Of a DNA stretch of 64,000 nucleotides, positions 37,545 through 50,303 are shown one piece after another (the stretch's first letter is position 1; each line of letters starts with the position of its first letter). A program made the position numbers and the translations under genes. Origin of the DNA: Antedon mediterranea (taxonomy: Eukaryota > Echinodermata > Crinoidea > Comatulida > Antedonidae); contig NC_092671.1 in assembly GCF_964355755.1 (NCBI RefSeq), positions 14,922,501-14,986,500 on the forward strand, written 5' to 3'. The notes under the pieces are model-generated. The model did no database searches. It was given only the letters and a program-made list of their open reading frames with translations, and was not told the DNA's origin.

Positions 37545-37847
37545 TCTGTGACCTTAAATTAGGTCGAAAAAACGTAGAGAATGCAACTTTAAATATTACA
37601 GCCATTTAACGCAAAGGTAAAATACGTACGTAATACATTTTTTAACTTTTGTTTTACTATTGCTTGTTTGGTGTTGTGTATAAAGTCAAAGATTGCCTTA
37701 CATTTATTCCAAATTTGTATTAATCTTTGTATGCTTTAATTAAAAAATTGTCTTTCTTAATATACTTTTCTCTTGATTTTGGTTAATTTTTAAGCACTTA
37801 GTTGCCCAACATATTGTGCTATATTACATTGAACTTTATTATTAATT

Positions 37848-37853
37848 AATAAA
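37848..37853 (+). terminator. Possible polyadenylation signal of the SAMD3-like gene
   Basis: AATAAA about 300 bp after the stop at 37544 and still inside the element. The signal is common by chance in this AT-rich DNA. Confidence 0.3.
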
Positions 37854-38094
37854 TGCTACTATTTTAGTGAAATTAAAGTTTTTTCTATTTCATTTATCCT
37901 GTGTGCGTAATCTGTCATCTACAGCAGTAGTAGTAACAATTTTGCACTATGATAACAAATTAATATTTGATTTTATAATCCATCTTTGGTCGTGTTATTG
38001 TTAGAGATATTTTATACATTGAACCAGCAGATTTAAAGTACTTTTTAAGATTTCACTACAGTACTGCATTTCAAAGAAGTAAAAATACTATAAA

Positions 38095-38323
38095 AGAGTG
38101 AGCTCCCACTCCTTTTAAAGAGTGACTATCACTCTTTATCAAAAGAGTGACAATATTATTTCACTCTTTTTCCACTCTTTTCCCACTCTTTCAAAGAGTG
38201 AATAGTTCCACTTATTTCAAAGAGTGGTTTTCACTCTTTGAAGAGTGGTCCTTAATACCACTCCTCAAAAGAGTGAAAATTCACTCGAAAAGAGTGGATT
38301 TTCACTCTTTTACATTAAGAGAG
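38095..38323. repeat. Right terminal region of iterated AAAGAGTG/CACTCTTT words
   Basis: About eighteen copies of the word occur in alternating orientation within 230 bp. Local hairpins are many, for example TTTCAAAGAGTG next to CACTCTTTG. The density is higher and the copies are more uniform than at the left end. Confidence 0.9.
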
Positions 38324-38325
38324 TA

Positions 38326-41300
38326 TACGATTATTCATATTAAAACAGTAGACTTATATATACCAGTTTTGTTTGTAATTGAGTTTAATATAATTATTAT
38401 ATCGTCGGTGCACCGCGGTTATTCCGGTGTAATTAGGCTAGCCTATAATTGATTTATATATTGTTTATTAATGTATCAGAACCATAATCAATAACGATAC
38501 ATTTTGACGTTTTAAAATAAAATAGATTCGAAACATCAACGCAAAGAGTACTGATTTTTTTTCTCATTTATGGTTCACTGGATTCAAAATGTTGACTTAA
38601 CATTTTGTGACATAATGACCTGAATAGAACAAAATTAGGTCATGTTTTCAATTCAATTACTAATTTTTTAATGTCTGAGTTTACCATTCGGTCAATATCT
38701 ATATGGAATTACTAAATATTGTAGGTATTATAAACAATTTTAATTAATTAATTAATGTCTGAATAACAAATTAGAATAATAGGTTAGAATGTTGATTTTG
38801 TTACAAATTGTGTGCTGGTTGTGTTTTGATCAATCTTCAATTCGTATCTCAATTGTCCTGTTTTCCCGCGTAAAGCAGCGGTACAAGCACATTTGCAGAA
38901 AAATCAATTAATTTAAATGAAGTATAGGCCTACTTTAAGTGTTACATGAACTATTGTGTACATGTTTACATTTTCAGAAGATCATTGCTAATTGATTGAC
39001 ATCATGTGATTACAGTGTGTTCAGTAAAAATAGGATTAAGGCATCGCCTCCTCAAGCCAAGTCGATTAAAAAGAGACGGACAATTAGCCATCATTAAAAC
39101 TACCACAAAAACAACTTTGTTATTTTGTTCTCACCTTTTCACGCTAAAAACAAGAACACAACACAAACCATAGTAAAGTACAGTTAGGCTTATTTGAGTG
39201 ACGCTTTTCGGATCTTTTAAGACATTTTAAGTTTGATGTTCACGTAATATACCAAGGAGAACATTTTTAAAAGGTTTACGACCATTTGTGGTACTTCTAA
39301 AACCATGGATCTATAAATGAGATATAAAATAATAGTATTCAGTCTGAACATTAGAATGGGATCATGCGGTCAGTATTACAAAAATAGTTTTATTTGGTAC
39401 TGTAGGGGTTAGTTCTATAATTATTCTACAAACACAGAAATTTAGGATTTAAGTTTATGTATCGTACCTTAATTGATTAATTTAAGGAAACACTAATAAA
39501 CGGTGGGGAACTGAAACTCTCGCATATCAAGACATTCCTCGCACATCTTGTCGTCTGGAGAGCGCCCTCTGTTTAGATCTGAGCTATATGCCCAATTCCT
39601 TTTAACGTACAAATTTCAAAATTATTTTGCTTGTTTCTTCTGAATATTATAAAATTGTGAACTTAAACCTACAACTAGTGGACTTTCTATTAGCCTTTGG
39701 ATCAGAATTTGACAGGTTAGAACGCCGGATGAAGTTGCGGTGTAATTACGCGACAAACAAATAAAAAATATACCACATAAAACGACTTTAGTGGTTGTAT
39801 TTGGCAAGGGTTTTTACATATTTTGAATAATACTTTTTCGAATGAGAATACTTTCAGGTGTAATGATTTGGGGTGTACGTGTACATTTAAAGTGCCCAAT
39901 ACGGGTGGCCTCTTTGATCAAGTGACTTAAAACCTAAAACCTAAAACGGAAATAAAATCTATAAGCGGAATATAAAGACAGTTGTATCATACTTATAACA
40001 AAATAAATCTGTAGTCGACAAATAAATCAACAATCATTCTTTGTTGTCAGAAAAAGCTCCGTGATCTGAAACGACTTCTTTAATACCTGGAATCGATATT
40101 GTTCCGTAAATTCCGCAAATCAGTTTATACCTAGTGCAACGTACATGGCCTACACATTTGTGTTTCTATTTTATTTCCAAATTCTATTTTTTAAACAATG
40201 GAGGATTCGAACTCGTCATTCTCCAAAATAATGTCAGAATTAATATGCGCTAGTGTAAACTAAATTCTACACTGAGTACCAATTGAACCGAACTACGGAA
40301 CTTGTTATTTATTATTTCTAATTAATTTGGCAAAAAAACCTGTTCTCAAATGTCATTGGAAGATACCCATTGCCACGCCCACCCCCTTGCTGACCAATAT
40401 CTATTTTAATTGTTGAGACTCTCTCAATCTTTTCGAATTCTTCACAAATCAGATTTGACGTTTCAATGAATAGAGGTTAGTGTTAGTTTTCTCATTTTTA
40501 ATAGTTTAGAAAAAGAAGTAGTACCAAACTGTGTTTTAAACTATGAAGCTTGCATACAGACCAACAATTTATTTTTAGTATAGTGATTTATATAATAGGT
40601 GAGAGCTTTAGGTTGTTATACTATATATTAAACAATTACCGTACAGTTTATACTGGATTATTTAATCCATGCTCACTACTTATATTTTCGGAGATGTTTT
40701 AATGAGTGGACCCGCACCCCCCGAGTGTCATTGCCCTTCGTGGTTTTATCTATAACACTGTATCATGAGTGTCCATATAAATACTCGATCCCATTTATAT
40801 ATTCAAAGGGTTTAAGTTTTAGTTTTTACTCACTGCTAAACTTCTATTTAAAATGGTTATGTTTGGACTCAGTGTTCACCGCTGAATCATTTGCCTAGTC
40901 ATCCCTTGTCAAGAATATAAAGCCGTAAGACTCATTATACCGTATTGATCGATACTCAAACTGCAAACGTCGTGTACAGAGATCCTGAAATCATCTTATC
41001 AGGGAGTGAGATTATGATACATAATATCCAAATTAGTAAAAGCCAACATTAGACATCTTTTTAATTGTAATAATGTACCACATGAACATTATCAAAGAGG
41101 TAACGTTTAAAAAGTAACAAGAATTCGTGTTATATAAAGAGCCTTTTTTACACAATCTGTATCATGACTTGTTTACACGTTTTACAAAGTAGGGTCTACT
41201 TGTTTTTATGTAATAATGAAGGAATTCCATTGATTGGATAGATAATTGGCAATCGAAATTGACCATGTATTGTTCGTTTGTTCGTTTTATCTTCCACGGT

Positions 41301-44300
41301 ATTTATATGGAACAATGGTATTTGTTCTGTTTTCGTATTTTGTAACTATCTATTTCTAATGCCATGGTTTAATTGGCATGTTGTCGCGTATGTCTTATAA
41401 CACTTGACCATTACCCTTTTAATTTCGAAATATACACTGAATTTTGGTAACTGTTTCCCAATGAACAATAACAAATAACATTTAATTGAAGTCGATTTAG
41501 CATGTGATAGGCCTAATAGTTTTGGAAACAGGCATGTCAGCTTTGTGTTGTAAAAGTATCATGTTCTAAGAATTTCAAAACTGTATACTAATGTACTGAA
41601 AAGTTGAATTGATGTAGACTTTATCCTAACATTTACATCGACATTAATAACGATTTACATTACTTAACCTTAGTCTATGTCAGTGACAGCAATCGTTTGT
41701 GATTAAAAGTTTAAAATTCATACTACTTTCTTGGTCTAGACTGCACTTCTATAGAGTGATAGTGATGGATACATTTTAGATAAAAGAGGGGGAAACTTTC
41801 ATATAGCCTATTGCTTCTAAAGTCTAAAAGACTACGGACGTGAAGCTTGGTCTAGGGTTCGACGGGGGTTCGATGTTACTGGTACTGTAGGCCCAGATGA
41901 ACGTCAACAAAAAAAAGCTTTGACACAAATATGTTTTTATAATACGGATCTTATAAATATTATTATGGTTTTTTTTTTCATTTTAAAATTTAGAATTTGC
42001 ATTCATAGATTGAATTTTGAAAATTTTCTTTTTGTAATTTAAATTCGGACACGCAAACGGCATTAATACGTAGACTAATATTGTATATTAAATCATGAAT
42101 AACCCATGGATTATATAAACGTGATGCAAAGAATTAATTGATATAGTTGCTAATGACCCACTAATTACTAAGTCGTCCCCAGAAATATAAATGCTGCAGC
42201 AAGGATAGTGCCGATGGGAACGCCAGACATATTCATTAGAGTACTTGGACACAATTACGATGACCAACTCGCGTACGTACCTTGCCTAGAGGCGCTTCCT
42301 TGAACCACCAGGATAGCATGATGAGTTCAGAACACCCAAGATAAAAAGATTATGTTGTCAATAACAAATTCAAAGTCTGCAGCAGTATGACTTTAGCCTT
42401 TGAACTCATTGTCTTAGAAATACCAGGGATGCTGCTGTTTGTAAAGTAGGTGTGTAGGTGAGATGAAATTACCCCCAGGATATTTAGACTATTAGCTTTC
42501 ATAACTTGAACTTGAATTGAATCATAAACCAAAATGGATAGCAGAAAAAGAGACGAATGTCTACAAACAGGTTCACTTTTAGGTTAAAGTGTAATATAGT
42601 TAATAAACCTCCTACCTATCTCTTCGGGCCCTTTAAGGCTGCACATTTTTAATTTAAATGGTTAATATATAAAATATTATTATAGGTGAAGTATAACGAT
42701 ACCATGTCTTTTTTTAACCGATTTACGGCAGCGTAATATACATTGTAATGGAAACAAAACATGCAATCGTCATCGATGTCTCCATTAATACAGTCACTTT
42801 CATCATTATCATTGTTCATCGTCATTGTCGTCATCATTCAATAGTATTGATATTAGGAATATAATTTGCTATGTTCTACATAATTTGATTTTCTCGAATT
42901 TAACTTTTAGATAAGTAAATGTTAAATGTTAATGTACCACTTTCATTGGGTTTCCCATCATATCTCGTAAACCAAACGCCTATCTGGCAATATTTGTCCG
43001 GTAATATTTCACACTTTAACAACTAATTGCAACCACAACAGGGCCATTCATAAGTTGAATTTAGGAGAACTGTTGAAACACTTGTTGGCCATTCGACAAC
43101 ATTGCACAAATCAATTGACATGGGACGTCTACTGAGTAACCAGTCAAAGGTGAACTGTTTCACATGTTTTAACACTTGAGACAACGCCTTCACGTGCTTA
43201 CACAAATTACGTCTGTCATGTATAACATTATTATACCATTTTATATTTGTGTAAGTAAATCAAATATTTTCTTTGAATATAAAAGTGTAAATGGCCAACA
43301 TAGTATAATTATTAATTCAATTTTCATTTTTGACGTCTGTCATCACAATCATTAACATAAAAATACATCATCGACAGCTTAGTTAAACCATGGAAGAACG
43401 ATTTAAGTTAAGTTTAATATCATGATGTCTCGCCCAGCTCCTTGTCCGGGCCACCTCTACTACTATAACAACATTTAACTCTCAAAAGTATACTTTTTGT
43501 CAAAATAAGCCTTGTGAAGAATGTAACATTTGCAAGGGAAACGTAATAATATAATAACACATTGATATTAAGATAAACATCACTCTATTATTAGGGCTAC
43601 ATTAGTATACACGTAGATGAACTTTAAACTAAATATATATTTTAGTTTTGGAACGGTATGTAAGCGTAATGGTTTAATGTGTGCTCTGTGAATAGCAGGA
43701 AATGGGAGTTTAGAATGGTATTATTAAGGCAATGTGCTACTCACCAAGTTAACTTGCACATTACTCGAGGATTTCCTTAAACTGACATAAATTGGGAATA
43801 AAGAGTGATGATTCAAGTTTTAAATAAGTCATCGTACTGTTTCATTTTGAAAACAAAAAATTAAGATATACCTTAAATGGCGAACATGTAAAATTTAAGA
43901 AGAGATTACGCTTTAGTAGTAAGCACGTCAACAAAATACAAAACTGTTTATTGAACCTTATAGCCTTATACAGGCGTCATATGTGATACAATGAGACACT
44001 GTATTACCTAATCTATGATACTGTACGGTACCGAGAACCCGCTATGTTAGTACTGTTTGAATATCCAAAACTTAAAAATTAATATTATGCAATTTATAAA
44101 TGATTGCGCACGAAAATTGCTGGAGTATACATTCCTCACTTTACGCTCCATTCTCAACAACATGCTGTAACAATTCAATCGGGGGAAAGCCAGTTTACCA
44201 CCAATACTTGATAAATTAATTTGTGTCGGTTAGACGAAATGCCGATGAAATACCAACAGATCCCATGTGCCCTATTTAACCTGACTCTAAAATACATAAC

Positions 44301-46440
44301 AAACATTGACTCAAAACGGAAAATATTTGTTTCCTGAATAATTAATTTTAATAATTACTGCCCTATTAGCTTTTGTAGTTCATTAATAAAGTCCTAACTA
44401 AAGCATAGTTTCCACATACAGCTGTATATTATTGTGGTTTAATAATAATGTAATGACTACATTAAATTGAGAAGTATTCCTTCAACCTTTATGTAATAGG
44501 TCCATGCATCTTAATAAACAATTAGATATTTGTAAGCGTTTGTTTTCGCTGTTTAAAGAATTTAAAGAGGAAAAAACTTTACTACCGCATTCGGTTCGTT
44601 CATTATTTTTTTTAAGAAAGAAAAAATGTTTAATGGCTTGCCCCTCTTTATCTGTCGCATGCATTAGGCCCTGTATATATATATTTTAAGTGTAGTTGGA
44701 GGAATATCTAGGGCGAAGATTGCTTCTCTACCGCGTTGAACTATTTCGATGAATTAATTGTTTTAATTGGTTTATTTCAAGCCCAGACTGGTTTAAATTA
44801 AACAGCTGTAGGCTACTAAGGAAATACACCAGTTAAGAACTTTTTAACTTCTGTTGAATAAAGAAAGATAAGGTTTTCTTATGCAGCTTTTTGTTATATT
44901 GTCTATACTAATGATTTTAAAAATGGGAAGTTCCAAATGGGCTTTACTTAAGAGTTTTTTCTCTATCGTTAAGCCTAAAATCAATAGTGAGTTACGGGTG
45001 AATTATTTTCGGAAACATAATACCACTCACCCGTACATTGCAAACTTTCAACATTTGGACAACATGTCTAGAGAGAAATTGTTTGGATAGATGCTTGATT
45101 AAAAAAGGTTTTAGCTATAATTATTACAATATTTAGGACTCTAATAACAAAGTTACAACTTAAAAATATATCTATAAGAAATAATGCAAAATTGGAATAC
45201 CTTGCAAACTATGTAGACCCAATAAATATTCGTTTGATGCATTCAGACCTGGAATTCTAGGAAACTTTTATTACATTCATGTTCAACTACTACCTATATA
45301 TTAATTGACACTATGACATTAAATTATTATCATTTGTGATGGTCGTAATACCAAGGTGTATCTTCTTATTGACTCCAATTTGTTATTCAACAGGTTTTTT
45401 GGCAATCTGACATTTGCGTTTGATTTCTAAGGTCTATAATCACAGTTTTTGCAGACCCTATCATTCGGTAGGTTATTGCACTGCAGACCTGCTACCTACG
45501 ACTTATCGTATGCCCCCTATTCTTGATGAATGTTTCTACGAAATATGCGTATCTACTCAGGTACCGTACTGAGACCAAACGAATATATATAGAATCACTT
45601 TATGGGTGATCAACATATGGGAATAATATTATCACATAAGCCAACATGAGTTATACAAACACTTTTCTTAGAATTAGTTATTTGATACGGTAGAAACTAT
45701 AAAATCATTTCATATTTTAATTATAACGAGATATATAACCCTGGTGCCTGTTTGAGTCATAATAAACAACCTGCATATGCTCAATTACCTACCCTAAAAT
45801 TTTAAAAATAATTTTCCCTTTTAGCTATGAAATGTATTTAAACATTTTAAATTATTTCTCTTTTTCAGTCAAACCTATAATTAAAGTATAAAGTTATTGT
45901 GTGGTTTATCAAAGGTACAAACGGAATAGTGCATTATGATGGGTATGTGACCCATAACTGCTTAACCCAGCGAATATTTTCCATGGAGCTCATATTCCAA
46001 AAAAACAATTTCTTATCGTATCAAATATTATTATAATTAAACATTGTTGCAATTGCGACAGATGTGGGAGTCGCCGGTGAAAAGTGACCCAATTCCATTC
46101 GTTGGAAATTAATGATAATTAACGACATTGGTAAACGGCTGTAGATCAACCGGTGTATGTTATAAGTTACCTCTAAATTAGATCGAAACATCGAAAACCA
46201 TACTTTGTGTTTACATTAAGATTAATATTTTTGTTAATTATAACAAATGCTATTTTTTCCAAACAACCTCTTTAACGGTACTTTTTAGGCCTGCTTTTTA
46301 TATCGTGATTGTACTTCCATTTACATACCTCAGCCAAAATATAAACAAGCTGTTGTTAGATATGCGTATAATTAATTACATTAAAGTATAGGCCTATATA
46401 AATTAGATTCAATCGTTCAACGAAATAATAATTTCCTTTC
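38326..46440. other. Non-coding stretch 38.3-46.4 kb
   Basis: Eight kilobases without a supported gene, exon or recognisable element. All open frames are short, AT-driven and without family features. The GCGCCCTCT word that ends several repeats elsewhere in the window occurs at about 39560. Confidence 0.45.
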
Positions 46441-46441
46441 T

Positions 46442-46690
46442 TTATTGAGTTGATAATTCGAGATAAAACCTTGAGGGAGACAAACAATTAACAATTGCTG
46501 TGCCGATAATATTAGTACGATAACAAGTATAATATCGCTCGGTAACACTCCATCCAACATGTACAGTTATGTACCGTGCTCTCCAGAAACACGTTTGGGA
46601 ATTACAGATTTGTCCACTGTTATGTGATATAAAGACCACTAAATGAAAAATTTCCAAAATCAAAAGAGTGTTCAAAGTTTTTTTAAACAA
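46442..46690 (-). CDS. Unrecognised small open frame with hydrophobic N-terminus
   Basis: An 82-residue frame starting MFKKTLNTLLILEIFHLVVF could be a signal peptide. It is followed by a part with four Cys (QICNSQTCFWRARYITV, YYTCYRTNI, VNCLSPS). The TAA stop overlaps AATAAA on the same strand, as in some compact 3' ends. An alternative reading is a terminal exon starting after TTTTTCATTTAG at about 46649. I do not recognise the family. Chance openness in AT-rich DNA cannot be excluded. Confidence 0.2.
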   Translation of the reverse strand: MFKKTLNTLLILEIFHLVVFISHNSGQICNSQTCFWRARYITVHVGWSVTERYYTCYRTNIIGTAIVNCLSPSRFYLELSTQ

Positions 46691-47408
46691 TTATTAATCG
46701 AAGGATACCGTAACCACTGTGCGTTTCCCATACAGTTGAGTTAATATAAATCATTAAAAAGTATTTGTTGTAGTAGCTAGAACAGTTAAAGGTTAGCTTC
46801 TATTCAATAAACTTTTCATATATTTTAATACATGTATCCATGATAAAAACAATGATAATTAATATTTAAAACAAGAGTGTATTGGCCTATTTCTTTAAAT
46901 GTTCACTTTTGATTGTTATTTATAATAATTATCTATAACAATATTATATTGTTAAAGATTATTATAGTATCAATATTATAATTGTCTATATCACCGGTTT
47001 GATGTTATAAGTTAAAAAAAATGTATATATATACATATATTAATTATACATTTTCGAGAAAAAAAAAGAAGAATAGTATGCCTACATAGCCTCAAATATT
47101 AATGTTATGAACGCTTGCCATCACTTTTTAAAAAACAATATGACATACTGTACATTGAAACTGTTTGATTTATCTATGTGGAAGGTAAGACCTACTACGG
47201 CGGTGAGAAAGACGCGACATTTTATGCGGTGTATCTTTGAGGTTAATTATTTTATATAAAACATTCCTAATCGTTCAAAATCAAATTATGATACAATTCA
47301 ATGGATTGAAAACAATTGGTACTTGACGAGAGAAAAATGCCTAAGAATTGTGTCACGTTAAAAAAAAAATGTCTTGAGAAATTTTCAGATACTCACGCGA
47401 GCCTCTGA

Positions 47409-47487
47409 CCAATCAAATCACTCAGCCAATCACGTCCCTAAGCTGTGCATGCTTATTTGGTACTTCCCCTTTTGTTAGCTATATAAA
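47409..47487 (+). promoter_or_regulatory. Promoter of the IGF-like gene (two CCAAT boxes and TATA)
   Basis: CCAAT boxes at 47409-47413 and 47426-47430 precede TATATAAA at 47480-47487, placing the start of transcription near 47510. If unspliced, the leader would contain two tiny upstream frames (ATG at 47530 and at 47548, five codons each before a stop). The bases before the main ATG (CGAATTACAG at 47590) also read as an acceptor, so the leader may be spliced. Confidence 0.6.
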
Positions 47488-47598
47488 TGAAAAACTTGTA
47501 TTTGAATTAATTATTTTGTAACAAGACTTATGTGGGCACACCGGTGAATGTTATTGCATTATTAGTGGTATTATTTATTTCGAATTACAGATATTAGC

Positions 47599-47773
47599 AT
47601 GGGATTACTTACATACTTAGCTATTTTTGTGGTGCTGATTTGTGGAGTACACTTACGAAGTGTCGATTCTAGTCCAAAATATGCTCGTTACTGCGGACCA
47701 GATCTTGCAAGTGAACTACAGAGGAGATGTCGGTCGCAGGGCTACAACGGTCCACAACAAAACTCACCTTTGT
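47599..47773 (+). CDS. IGF-like gene, coding exon 1
   Basis: Encodes the signal peptide and B domain and ends TTG|T before GTAAGT (47774). The open frame runs two codons further to TAG 47779 in the intron, which should not be read as the protein end. This short form would lack the A domain. Confidence 0.85.
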
Positions 47774-49765
47774 GTAAGTAGACATATATTATACTTTAAT
47801 ATCATTTTTTACGTCTCAGAATGTTATATCGTTTCTTAACAAATGTATTGTCTGTAAATAACTGGGAAAACAGGTTGTGTTGTGTGTTAATCAGTAAAAT
47901 GTATTCTAATTTTTGTACCAAACTAAACAATTACAGATGGCTTATTTCTTATTATGTCAATAAATTTCCACTCCTTTTTAAATATATATCGTTGGGTATT
48001 AGCCAAGACCTTTGGCACCGATATTACTAACTAGTACTAGACCTACTATTTATCTTACGTGCAGTTGTTTCTAAGGGTGGGTCGAGAGCTAAGGATTGTT
48101 TTTAACGTCGAAACAATTTTTAGAATTTATTATATCATATGTTAGAATTTTTATAAAGAAGGAAAAGGAGAAATAATACAACCTGGAGAAAATGTATTTG
48201 TCCTATAAACCCGTTATCACGTCGCGTACTCTTACATTAAAATATAGAAATTCAAACCTAGTTTCTATGGTATTATGCCTATAAGACATTCATACTATAT
48301 TTCCAAGGGCATAGTTTTTAGTGATATCTCTTGCACTGGTTTACCTGACTAAAAGTTGCTACATTCATTTCTTGTTAACGATCCGTACCGAAGGATAAGT
48401 TTTTTCTTTTGTAGGTATTACCACCTTTTATTAATACCATTTCCATAATATTGTATGAGTGTATTTAATTTACTCTTTTCTTATCACCAGTATTTCAAGA
48501 CAAAAAACCTCAAATTAGTGCGTCGATACGTTCAAAGGATAGAGACATTATAGAAGCATGCTGTCATTCTCGCTGTACCGAGGCTTTTCTTGACAGCTTC
48601 TGCTTATCTTCAAATCCCGAAGATGACATTACTGTAGAGAGCGAAACTATAGAAACAACTACTATTGTTGGTAGTAAAAAACAACTAAAAACTAAAAAAC
48701 CTAAGACGACTCGAAAGTCAGGAAAGTCCGAGAAAAACAGGGACGATGAGAGCCAAACAGAAAATCCACGAAAGGATAGACAAAAAGAGAAGAACAAAAA
48801 TAAAGACAAAAACAAAAAAAATAGAGAAGAAAGAAACAAATGTGATAAGAAGACATTGAAAGATAAAAATGGAAAACCGTGTGTAAGAAAATCAAAAGAA
48901 AGGAAGGAGAAAGAGAGAAGTAGAAAAACAAGGAAAAGGAATAAGAAAAATAAACCAACAAGAAGACCAAAGAGATGGGATTCTGAAACAACTACTCTCA
49001 GCGACTTTCTGTTGAGCCAGAAATTGTTACAGGTAATTAAATTATTTTATTCATCAAATCAAATTAATTGCAACTGTAAAATTAAAAGTGAACTTTTTAA
49101 ACATCTCATAGTGTCGCTTTTCAAATGAAATGTACATTTAATAATTGCATATGAAAACAATTTTGTAGAACGTAATTTTAACAAAATTATATATAACACA
49201 TAAAACGTAATTTGAATAAAAAATAACGATACATTTTAAACTATAAATCTAAAAGTTATGACAAATTTATGATAAATGGCTTCTTACCAAACCCTAATAC
49301 ACGTCCAAGGTAGCAATTAACACATTTACATGATATATTTCCAGTTAAGCTTGAGGACCAGAATAAATAACTTTTCATTAAAAAGTCAATGTTATGTTAA
49401 GTAAAAATTGTTTTTTTTTTATATTAAAGGAAATATACGATTCTGATATCGATGATCGAAGTATAGACGATATCACAACCCAATTTGACGCTTTACCAGA
49501 AGATGATTTAAGTTCATCCTTAAGTCAAGAAGAATCGAGTAGCAATGAGGTGATACAAGAGGCACAGAGAACCGAACAATTTAGACCGCCTTTTAAACCT
49601 GTACCAGCAGATACAAGTGAGGACGCGTATAATAATAATATGTATGTGAGTACAGGTAACACGAGAAATGAACAGCCGCCTTTAGACGACGATCCTGTAG
49701 AAAAATTAAAAGAGCTAAGACATATATTTGCAGAGCTTGAGGGTGATTCAACGAGCTCATCGTAA
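47599..49765 (+). CDS. Insulin/IGF-like growth factor precursor, three coding exons, 350 residues
   Basis: Exons 47599-47773, 48491-49032 and 49430-49765 join in frame (phase 1, then phase 0). Residues 1-25 form a signal peptide. The B domain has YCGPDLASELQRRC (Cys32, Cys44, spacing C-x11-C) and RSQGYN, like insulin CGERGFF. A short C region (about 53-77) has no clear paired-basic cut on both sides, as in IGFs. The A domain IIEACCHSRCTEAFLDSFC gives Cys82, 83, 87 and 96 with canonical spacing. The tail is unusual: Lys/Arg-rich at about 118-220 with two more Cys (176, 189) and a furin-type RPKR site (217-220), then a Ser/Asp/Glu-rich end (240-350). IGFs act as secreted ligands of insulin-type receptors. 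The basic tail could bind heparan sulfate or be cut off as an E-peptide; that is inference. The phase-1 intron after the B domain is the classic family position. Confidence 0.88.
48491..49032 (+). CDS. IGF-like gene, coding exon 2
   Basis: Follows acceptor TTATCACCAG. Encodes the C region, A domain and basic tail and ends LLQ before GTAATT. The opposite-strand hydrophobic frames here (48564-48991) are shadows of the Lys/Arg-rich codons. Confidence 0.85.
49430..49765 (+). CDS. IGF-like gene, coding exon 3
   Basis: Follows a T-rich acceptor (TTTTTTATATTAAAG). Encodes EIYDSDIDDRSIDDI through to the Ser-rich end GDSTSSS, strongly acidic, with stop TAA 49763-49765. In-frame joining to exon 2 supports it, but the exon has no known domain. 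Confidence 0.75.
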   Translation, partial: EIYDSDIDDRSIDDITTQFDALPEDDLSSSLSQEESSSNEVIQEAQRTEQFRPPFKPVPADTSEDAYNNNMYVSTGNTRNEQPPLDDDPVEKLKELRHIFAELEGDSTSSS

Positions 49766-50303
49766 GCATAAGATATTACGTTGATTATTTATTAAACTCT
49801 ATAATTTATCGACACCAAGTCGGTTCTCGAATATTTGTTTATTATATTCTTTTTATAACACAATTCATACGCGCATTCACATACATTATTAATTGTATAT
49901 TTAAAAAAATGTGTATAGCAAATCTAGATTTCCTATGTGAAAGCTTCGTATGAACGTATATTATAAATACATACATTATGTAATTTTGTCTTATACCATG
50001 TTTATTTATTCATATGAATAATTTGTTTATAGTCATACATATTTTGACTGATAATATGTATATATAACTAAATGAATGTGTGTATATGTGGGTGTTGATT
50101 ATATATTATGAACATATTCACGTATAATTTATAAGTCACCGAGGGTCGTCGCATTGAACGCTTTCATACTTTACTCGAAAATGTGACTCTCAAAATGTAA
50201 ATGTATTTCGTGTAACTATAATAATAATAATTGTTTGTCTCTTAACTTAAACAATTCCTCTGATTGAGGAGAATGAGTGCAATATTTACAGTGGTCGTAG
50301 ATT
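49766..50303. other. Probable 3' UTR of the IGF-like gene, first part
   Basis: AT-rich, with no AATAAA before 50.3 kb. It may be transcribed 3' UTR if the signal at 51238 is the one used. Confidence 0.35.

Larger units (their letters stand above)
34601..38325. mobile_element. 3.7-kb TA-flanked element with iterated AAAGAGTG inverted ends carrying a SAMD3-like gene
   Basis: The left tip CTCTCTTATTGTAAACGAGT (from 34603) matches the reverse complement of the right tip, CTCTCTTAATGTAAAAGAGT (ending 38323). TA at 34601-34602 and 38324-38325 fits a target duplication. Inside each tip the AAAGAGTG/CACTCTTT word recurs in both orientations. A CCAAT box (34772-34776) precedes an ATG at 34863 that starts a multi-exon SAMD3-like gene, now broken. 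I recognise no DDE, tyrosine-recombinase or reverse-transcriptase domain. It may be a non-autonomous transposon carrying captured host sequence, or a member of a family whose mobility protein is the SAMD3-like product itself. Confidence 0.7.

Noticed and set aside
48564-48991. Two hydrophobic minus-strand frames over the IGF-like exon 2
   Set aside because: They are antisense readings of Lys/Arg codons (AAA/AGA become TTT/TCT) and have no own splice or start context.
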